Shown: positions 59,128 through 64,000 of the stretch, in pieces
How positions within the stretch are numbered: the stretch's first letter is position 1
How the letters are laid out: each line of letters starts with the position of its first letter
Assembly (NCBI GenBank): GCA_964568875.1
Contig: CAZMSH010000021.1
Coordinates: 1 to 64,000 of the forward strand
Reading direction: 5' to 3'
Length of the DNA stretch: 64,000 nt
DNA from: SLNP01 sp964568875
GTDB lineage: Bacteria; Bacteroidota; Bacteroidia; Bacteroidales; VadinHA17
Position numbers and translations under genes: made by a program
Notes under the pieces: model-generated
Seen by the model: the letters and a program-made list of their open reading frames with translations, nothing else
What the model was told of the DNA's origin: nothing
Database searches by the model: none

Positions 59128-59757
59128 ATGAATATTATTTGCTCAGACGTTGAGGGAGTATGGGTCCCGGAGGTATGGGTGAATGTTGCAATTAAGACCG
59201 GCATAGAGGAACTGAGGCTTACAACCCGCGATATCAGTGATTACGATGTTCTGATGAAAGGCAGGCTCGAAATACTCAGGAAGCATGGGTTGAAAATATA
59301 TGATATTCAAAAAGTTATAGCTACCATTGAGCCTCTTCCCGGAGCCGTGGAAACACTTACCGGCCTGAGGGAGGCATTACCGGTAGTGATGGTCTCAGAC
59401 ACTTTCGAACAGTTTGCCCGACCACTGATGAAGAGTCTGGGTTTGCCGATGCTGTTCTGCAACTACCTTGAGATAGATTCAGACGGATATGTTATCAACT
59501 ACCATCTGCGGCAGCCCGATCAGAAGAGGAAGGTGGTGAAAGCCCTTCAGGGACTGATGTACAATGTGACTGCCATTGGCGACTCATACAATGACATTTC
59601 TATGCTGCAGCAGGCTGAGAGGGGAATCCTGTTCCACCCGCCGTCTAATATCATTGAGGAATATCCTGAATTTGAGGTTGTTAATGATCATGAGGCGCTT
59701 GTCCAGGCACTTGGTCAGCCTGCAGGCCTGAACCATAAGTCAGGGGCTTCAACCTGA
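59128..59757 (+). CDS. thrH: ThrH-like phosphoserine phosphatase / phosphoserine:homoserine phosphotransferase
   Basis: About 209 residues from the ATG at 59128, which aligns with the start of known ThrH proteins; the upstream ATG at 59095 adds an 11-residue leader. HAD motif I is CSDVEGVWVPEVW, then TTRDISDYDVLMKGRLEIL, VVMVSDTFEQFARPLMKSLG (motif II) and AIGDSYNDISMLQQAERGILF (motif IV), very close to Pseudomonas ThrH. ThrH dephosphorylates phosphoserine and can move the phosphate to homoserine. Placement after thrC supports that role. The 3' end overlaps the convergent TonB-receptor gene by 9 bases. Confidence 0.92.
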   Translation: MNIICSDVEGVWVPEVWVNVAIKTGIEELRLTTRDISDYDVLMKGRLEILRKHGLKIYDIQKVIATIEPLPGAVETLTGLREALPVVMVSDTFEQFARPLMKSLGLPMLFCNYLEIDSDGYVINYHLRQPDQKRKVVKALQGLMYNVTAIGDSYNDISMLQQAERGILFHPPSNIIEEYPEFEVVNDHEALVQALGQPAGLNHKSGAST

Positions 59758-61590
59758 AAACCTGATTGTTATGCCGGTACGAAAAGTACGCCCAGGCATG
59801 AATACCTGCCACGTTTCATAGTATCTTTCTCCCGTAATATTGTGCATTTCGGCGAAGAGACTGATCTTACTGCCTGTAACGGTTAGCTTTGTGTCGGCTA
59901 CAAGGTAGCTTTCTCCGGTTAGTCTTTCGGAATACTTAATACTAACTGTGTGTGAGAACCGTTTCAGGAAGAGAATTTCCAATTCACCGGTTAACTGGTG
60001 GCGAAGGTTGTCGAGCCTGAAGCGCGAAAATTGGGGAAGTGTGCCGGTTATTTCTGATCCGGTAATTGCAAAGCCGAGAGTCAGTCTTGACAGTGGCTGC
60101 GATTCGAGGCCATTAAAAGTCTTTGGGAGGAGGGTGATATGACCCTCAATACCATTGAATTTTACATTATGGATGTTGACCGGCCTCCACTTATCAGTTT
60201 CCGATGCCTTTACTCTGTCGATAATATCGTATCCGGTGCGTGAGAAGAGTGAGATGATCGCATTCAATGATCTCATTCTGGTGGTCTTAATCCCTATTTC
60301 GGTTGAAAGCGCAAATTCGGGTTTGAGTTCAGGATTGCCTTCATTTCCAGGGTCCTGGTAATACAGATCGGTGAAAGTGGGTACTCTTAACGTATAGCCG
60401 GTATTAAGGAATGCGAGTAAACTACCGCTGATGCTGTATCCGATATCGATTCCGGGCAGCAGTGAGGTTCCGAACCCCGTACTGTGATTCATCTGAACGC
60501 CGGGGTTAAGGCTAATGCGACTGTCGAACAGCTCAAGGCGGTAATCGGTATAAACAGTGAAGCCAGCCCTTTTGTGGTTACCCAACCTGGTACTGCTGAT
60601 TGCACTGTATGAAAACTCACCACCCATACCTAGTGTTCCTAGGCGACCGTAGCGGGTAATACTAATGTCGGCTCCGGCAGTTTTGTTTGAGTGTATATTC
60701 CTGTAGAACCCTGGGTCGTCTCTACGCAGCAGGTAATCGTCGTGATTGTATCTGAACCAGCTGCGGGCAATTATTTCCAGTGACTTGTTGTGGGTGGCAG
60801 GGGAGAAGGTTGCTGCAAACATTGCAGTAGTAATCTCCTCGTACTGATCTGGAAACATTGGTCCGGAATAGAATCCGTTTGCCCCGAAGGCTCTGTCGCT
60901 GATACCTGCTGTATATGAGAGAGTGCCTGCGCCTGTCATAACATCTCCCTGGTATAGAAGGTTGGTAAGTCGATAGTCGGTATTGTATTCGTAACCTTCC
61001 GAACGGCTGTGGCTTGCGGAAAGTTGGTTTCTGGTTGTTCTTGTGTTGAGCGACATGGAAGTCCCGGCGCTGATGTAGCCGGGCTGACCTGCTGCAAACC
61101 TCAGTGAAACCCTGTTTCCTTCGCTGCACTTCGTAATAATATTTATGGCACCTGCAAAGGCATTCTGTCCGAAGACACGGGCAGAGGAGCCCCTGTGAAT
61201 CTCTATGCGCTCGATAATATCAGGATTGACAGGAAGGTTCAGGTTATGATGGCCTGTCTGACTGTCGCTTATCCTTACCCCGTTAACAAGGATGAGCACC
61301 TGGTCGAATGTGCTTCCCCTGATGCCGGCATCAGCCTGTATTCCGTCGGCACCCCTTTGTCTTATATCTACCCCGGGAATGGTCTGGAGAATGGCTGCGA
61401 GGCTTCTAACGGGCATATTCTTAATTGTTTCGTGATTAAGGATAATTACCGGGGCAGGCTTGCGTGACAGCGGTACCCTTATACGGTTTTCCAATATTAC
61501 CACATCCTTGATCCAGATCGAAGAGTCAACCTGGGCGTTGACGATCAGATTGATGCATAACCAAAAGAATGCCAGCAGAGACCTTTTCAT
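59749..61590 (-). CDS. TonB-dependent outer-membrane receptor (BtuB-like)
   Basis: About 613 residues from the ATG at 61590 (MKRSLLAFFW, followed by signal peptide). The plug domain includes PVRSLAAILQTIPGVDIRQRG, GSTFDQVLILVNGVRISDSQ and IERIEIHRGSSARVFGQNA, then a 22-strand-type barrel ending in the aromatic TGITIRFSG. Short for TonB receptors and closest by pattern to vitamin B12/colicin I-type receptors, not SusC-like (no CarboxypepD_reg extension, no SusD neighbour). Substrate unknown; I saw no cobalamin riboswitch upstream. Confidence 0.9.
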   Translation of the reverse strand: MKRSLLAFFWLCINLIVNAQVDSSIWIKDVVILENRIRVPLSRKPAPVIILNHETIKNMPVRSLAAILQTIPGVDIRQRGADGIQADAGIRGSTFDQVLILVNGVRISDSQTGHHNLNLPVNPDIIERIEIHRGSSARVFGQNAFAGAINIITKCSEGNRVSLRFAAGQPGYISAGTSMSLNTRTTRNQLSASHSRSEGYEYNTDYRLTNLLYQGDVMTGAGTLSYTAGISDRAFGANGFYSGPMFPDQYEEITTAMFAATFSPATHNKSLEIIARSWFRYNHDDYLLRRDDPGFYRNIHSNKTAGADISITRYGRLGTLGMGGEFSYSAISSTRLGNHKRAGFTVYTDYRLELFDSRISLNPGVQMNHSTGFGTSLLPGIDIGYSISGSLLAFLNTGYTLRVPTFTDLYYQDPGNEGNPELKPEFALSTEIGIKTTRMRSLNAIISLFSRTGYDIIDRVKASETDKWRPVNIHNVKFNGIEGHITLLPKTFNGLESQPLSRLTLGFAITGSEITGTLPQFSRFRLDNLRHQLTGELEILFLKRFSHTVSIKYSERLTGESYLVADTKLTVTGSKISLFAEMHNITGERYYETWQVFMPGRTFRTGITIRFSG

Positions 61591-61614
61591 AAAATGATAT
61601 TGGCAGTAAGGGAC

Positions 61615-61622
61615 CAAAGATA
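61615..61622 (-). promoter_or_regulatory. -7 box (TATCTTTG) of the TonB receptor gene
   Basis: Minus-strand TATCTTTG fits TAnnTTTG, 25 bases upstream of the ATG at 61590. Only a weak TTTA lies at about the -33 position. Confidence 0.45.
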
Positions 61623-61754
61623 ATTAAAAAGCCGGGTAGGTAATAAAGGATGTAGATGGTCTGGTTTAGCGGAGAGATTTAAGGAAATGGATATTTCCGA
61701 TAACTCGTTTCATCTTGATTGGTGTTACTCTGATCTGTCAGGTAAAAGATTTAT

Positions 61755-61793
61755 AAAAAAGAAGAATGCTGCTTTCTGTGGGCAGCATTCTTC
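61755..61793 (-). terminator. Terminator of the first C69 dipeptidase gene
   Basis: GAAGAATGCTGC (61761-61772) pairs perfectly with GCAGCATTCTTC (61782-61793) with a 9-base loop. On the minus strand it is followed by six T, 21 bases after the dipeptidase stop codon. Confidence 0.9.
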
Positions 61794-61813
61794 AAAATAC
61801 AAATGTTTTGAGA

Positions 61814-63406
61814 TCAGAAGTACCTGGTATGTTTTGACCAGAGTTCTTCTTCCAGTTTCCTGTATCGTTCCACTGCGTCATTGGCCATGTCGACGGAATA
61901 CTTTGTGAGCATTTCGGCCGCTTTGGCAGGATTGCTTTTAAGTGTTGCGACTACCTGGCTTTCGAAATCCTTCTGACCGGCAAATGCCTTTTCTTCGATC
62001 TCTCCCCAAGCGGCTTCAACGTCCTTGATCATCTCCTGATATCTAAGACCGCATAATTGACTTACTTTTCTGAAAGCCCACCATGCACAGTCGTCGCGAT
62101 AGCCTCCGCGACCGTCTACCATGTATGATCCGGGCATTGTTGCTATACCACAATAGAAAGGAGTATGTGGTGTTGTACAGGGATTATCATAACCAAGCCA
62201 TACCACGCCGCCGACAGGATCGGGAAGCCAGTTGCGGGACTGGGTTACTGTAACATATGTTGCTCTGGCACATGCTATAGTTCTCTCAGAGGGTATCTTG
62301 AGGAATGTCCTCATCTCGCTGCTCATGAAAGGATTGGCTATCGGACTCTTAACTACTTTGCCTTCACGGTCTGCAACAGTTATTGTCTGGGTCATGTCGT
62401 AGGGTGTTCCCCCGTAGTAATCCCTAAAGATATTAAGTACATCTTTTACTGACAGCTTTTTATCAGGCTTGACAGAAAGGGGATAGTTTTCGGCATTAGG
62501 GTCAAGTCTCAGCGAGGGTGCAACCAGACTTAGTGCCCGCCACTCCCTTCTTCTGCATCCCATGCTGTTGCGATCAGCATATGCATAGCAGAATTCAAAG
62601 GGCTCGCCACTGTCCGGATCCCACAGACCCATTTCAATTGCCAGCGAGAAAACGTTGTCGGAGGCCATGTAGTTTTCAGGGTCTTCGAGGTTTATCTGTC
62701 TGATGCGGCTGGCATTTGCCGAGACACCCACATGGTCATCGGGTATCCTTACGGCAGCCCAGACGGCGCCTATCTTACCTCTCCCAGGACCAAGCATTTC
62801 AAAATGCCATGTTTCATTCTTGTCAGCAAAAGTGAAGCATTCTCCTACATCATTATATCCATATTCTTTGGTAAGCTCGTCGATGATCCTGATAGCTTCC
62901 CTTGCGGTCTTTGCACGTTCGAGCACCAGACGGTACAGTTCGGGACAATCGATAAGGCCCTCGGTCGATCTCATTTCCCTTCTGCCTCCGAAGGTTGTTT
63001 CTCCGATAGCCAACTGATATTCATTCATTACCGGATAAGCAGTATTGATATATGCGTATGTTTCCGGTACCTGCCTTATAAATCCGGCTTCAATAGCCTC
63101 AGGATCATCCGGCGAGGATGTTCTTTTCGGGTCGAACCATACGGCGGCTTGTGAGCCTGGCTTGTGCTTCTGGCGTGGAACAACGTTAATCCATGTACGA
63201 TCGGTGTTGCTGTCGCACGAGTGCGAAGTCATTGTAGATCCGTCAACTGAGGCTGCCTTGCCTACAATAATGCTTGTACAGCTTTCCGAATCATAGAATA
63301 GCTGCTCCCGGCTTTTGTCGGGAGCAGGTATTATGAAGCTTGCTGTCAGCAGGATCAGTGTTGCTGAGAATATAACTGTGAACAGTCTGTTTCCGGTCTT
63401 TTTCAT
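61814..63406 (-). CDS. Exported C69 family dipeptidase
   Basis: A 530-residue Ntn-type peptidase (PepD family). A signal peptide (LFTVIFSATLILLTASFIIPA) is followed by the conserved CTSIIVGKAASVDGSTM, whose cysteine (about residue 43) would become the N-terminal nucleophile, and TSHSCDSNTDRTW. Further family marks are TEGLIDCPELYRLVLERAKTAREA (in part), DKNETWHFEMLGPGRG and NWLPDPVGGVVWLGYDNPC. It hydrolyses dipeptides, probably in the periplasm. A paralogue lies 43 bases upstream on the same strand. Confidence 0.92.
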   Translation of the reverse strand: MKKTGNRLFTVIFSATLILLTASFIIPAPDKSREQLFYDSESCTSIIVGKAASVDGSTMTSHSCDSNTDRTWINVVPRQKHKPGSQAAVWFDPKRTSSPDDPEAIEAGFIRQVPETYAYINTAYPVMNEYQLAIGETTFGGRREMRSTEGLIDCPELYRLVLERAKTAREAIRIIDELTKEYGYNDVGECFTFADKNETWHFEMLGPGRGKIGAVWAAVRIPDDHVGVSANASRIRQINLEDPENYMASDNVFSLAIEMGLWDPDSGEPFEFCYAYADRNSMGCRRREWRALSLVAPSLRLDPNAENYPLSVKPDKKLSVKDVLNIFRDYYGGTPYDMTQTITVADREGKVVKSPIANPFMSSEMRTFLKIPSERTIACARATYVTVTQSRNWLPDPVGGVVWLGYDNPCTTPHTPFYCGIATMPGSYMVDGRGGYRDDCAWWAFRKVSQLCGLRYQEMIKDVEAAWGEIEEKAFAGQKDFESQVVATLKSNPAKAAEMLTKYSVDMANDAVERYRKLEEELWSKHTRYF

Positions 63407-63449
63407 TTTACGGTTTTGTTTGGTTAGACGATAACCAGATCAGTTATTC

Positions 63450-64000
63450 CTAAAGCCCTCTGGCAAACATCGTAAAGAACTGGTTGCCCATTTCCCACCA
63501 TCTCTGCATTGCAATCCTTGCAAAGTCATTCGTGTAATTGGTCAGAAAAACCCTGTGAGCAGCAGGTATAGGGTTTCCTCTCTGATCGAGTTCAGCGGGC
63601 TTGCCCTTTGAAGCCTCGTACATTTCAAGAGCTATTTTTTCAATTGCCGGCAATTCAGCAAAAGCTTTCTCTTCCAGTTCCCTGACACCAGCCTCTATAT
63701 ACTGACGGGTTACTCCCCATTTTATCTCAGCCAGCCTGTTAGTCCTTCTGAAGTGCCATATGGCAGCATCTTCACTATACTTTTTCTGACCGCATAGCTC
63801 GAAGCTCTCAGGAAGGTTCAGAACACCGGCAAATATTGGAATTCTTGGACTCTCACCCGGATTGTCAAATGAGAACCATGCAATGCCTCCGATTTCATCG
63901 GGAAGCCAGCTTCTAAGTTGTATCACCTGTGAATAGGAACACTGTGGAACCGCGATTGTCCTTTGGTTTTCAATGGTCCCGGGAGCAAGGGTATTTATAA
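63450..64000 (-). CDS. Second C69 dipeptidase, C-terminal part (cut by window edge)
   Basis: An open frame with no start runs to the window end, so only the last 183 or so residues are seen. SWLPDEIGGIAWFSFDNPG aligns with NWLPDPVGGVVWLGYDNPC of the neighbour, and QRTIAVPQCSYSQVIQLR continues upstream of the internal GTG at 63926 in the same frame, showing that the gene is longer than a 158-residue ORF. The two genes are in tandem, 43 bases apart, and likely one transcript ended by the hairpin at 61761-61793. Confidence 0.88.
   Translation of the reverse strand, partial: INTLAPGTIENQRTIAVPQCSYSQVIQLRSWLPDEIGGIAWFSFDNPGESPRIPIFAGVLNLPESFELCGQKKYSEDAAIWHFRRTNRLAEIKWGVTRQYIEAGVRELEEKAFAELPAIEKIALEMYEASKGKPAELDQRGNPIPAAHRVFLTNYTNDFARIAMQRWWEMGNQFFTMFARGL

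Noticed and set aside
61591..61813. Cobalamin riboswitch upstream of the BtuB-like receptor
   Set aside because: No B12-box-like segment or suitable hairpin set was seen in the 220-base region; only the dipeptidase terminator is clear.
63450..63926. Stand-alone 158-residue gene at the window end
   Set aside because: The internal GTG is not a start; the frame continues open to base 64000 and aligns with the longer C69 paralogue.

Overview
The window reads as an anaerobic member of the Bacteroidetes, probably of the Bacteroidales/Marinilabiliales type, in a scaffolded draft or metagenome assembly. Three runs of exactly 100 N mark scaffold joins. Lineage evidence is the gene content (PUR-like DUF3276 protein, DUF5606, long NusB, YajC-YbbR-CoaE cluster, DUF1573 lipoprotein, DPP-IV-like S9 peptidase, TonB receptor) and several intergenic sites matching the Bacteroidetes promoter form TTTG-N19-TAnnTTTG. 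The one upstream of ftsK is exact. Most genes are intact housekeeping or metabolic genes. I saw no tRNA, rRNA, CRISPR array, insertion sequence or prophage. No gene-free stretch exceeds 300 bases; the longest are the two gap-bearing intergenic regions near 21.8-22.0 kb and 49.3-49.6 kb.

Layout. 0-7 kb: cell-wall peptidase, HD-domain phosphodiesterase, LolA-like protein, FtsK and a lipoprotein. 7-10 kb: carbamate kinase and ornithine carbamoyltransferase, then DUF456 and PUR-like proteins. 10.5-15.2 kb: a compact cluster nusB-DUF1573-yajC-ybbR-coaE-djlA-like-DUF5606. 15-23 kb: large BNR-repeat secreted protein, agmatinase, MazG, SAM hydroxide adenosyltransferase, PhoH and PurC. 23-29 kb: a three-gene NuoE/NuoF/giant-flavoprotein operon. 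29-37 kb: LysM/periplasmic-binding fusion, ECF sigma operon, TPR protein and YgiQ. 37-41.5 kb (minus): a four-gene trimeric/tetrameric-type [FeFe]-hydrogenase operon. 41.7-53.5 kb: a peptidase-rich stretch (M28, PepT, M14, S9, M24) interrupted by an acyltransferase/zinc-ribbon membrane pair. 53.7-64 kb: RRM protein, exported isoaspartyl methyltransferase, Yip1 protein, arginine decarboxylase, threonine synthase with ThrH, a TonB receptor and two C69 dipeptidases, the second cut by the window end.

Together the genes suggest peptide and amino-acid fermentation: exported peptidases supply peptides, arginine can go to agmatine/putrescine (SpeA, SpeB) or through citrulline to ATP (OTC, carbamate kinase), and surplus reductant is handled by two related NuoEF-based complexes. 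One carries an [FeFe]-hydrogenase. The other carries a 1229-residue subunit joining NuoG-like, GltD-like and degenerate molybdopterin-oxidoreductase-like modules. This second complex is the best candidate for an under-described system: its parts predict NADH/NADPH/ferredoxin exchange rather than hydrogen or formate chemistry.

The other unusual signal is a set of short tandem arrays (7-bp units, or 8-9-bp units in one subtype) in intergenic spaces. They include a composite element with a 41-42-bp core present in inverted orientation on both sides of the HD-phosphodiesterase gene. All three assembly gaps fall in or beside such arrays.
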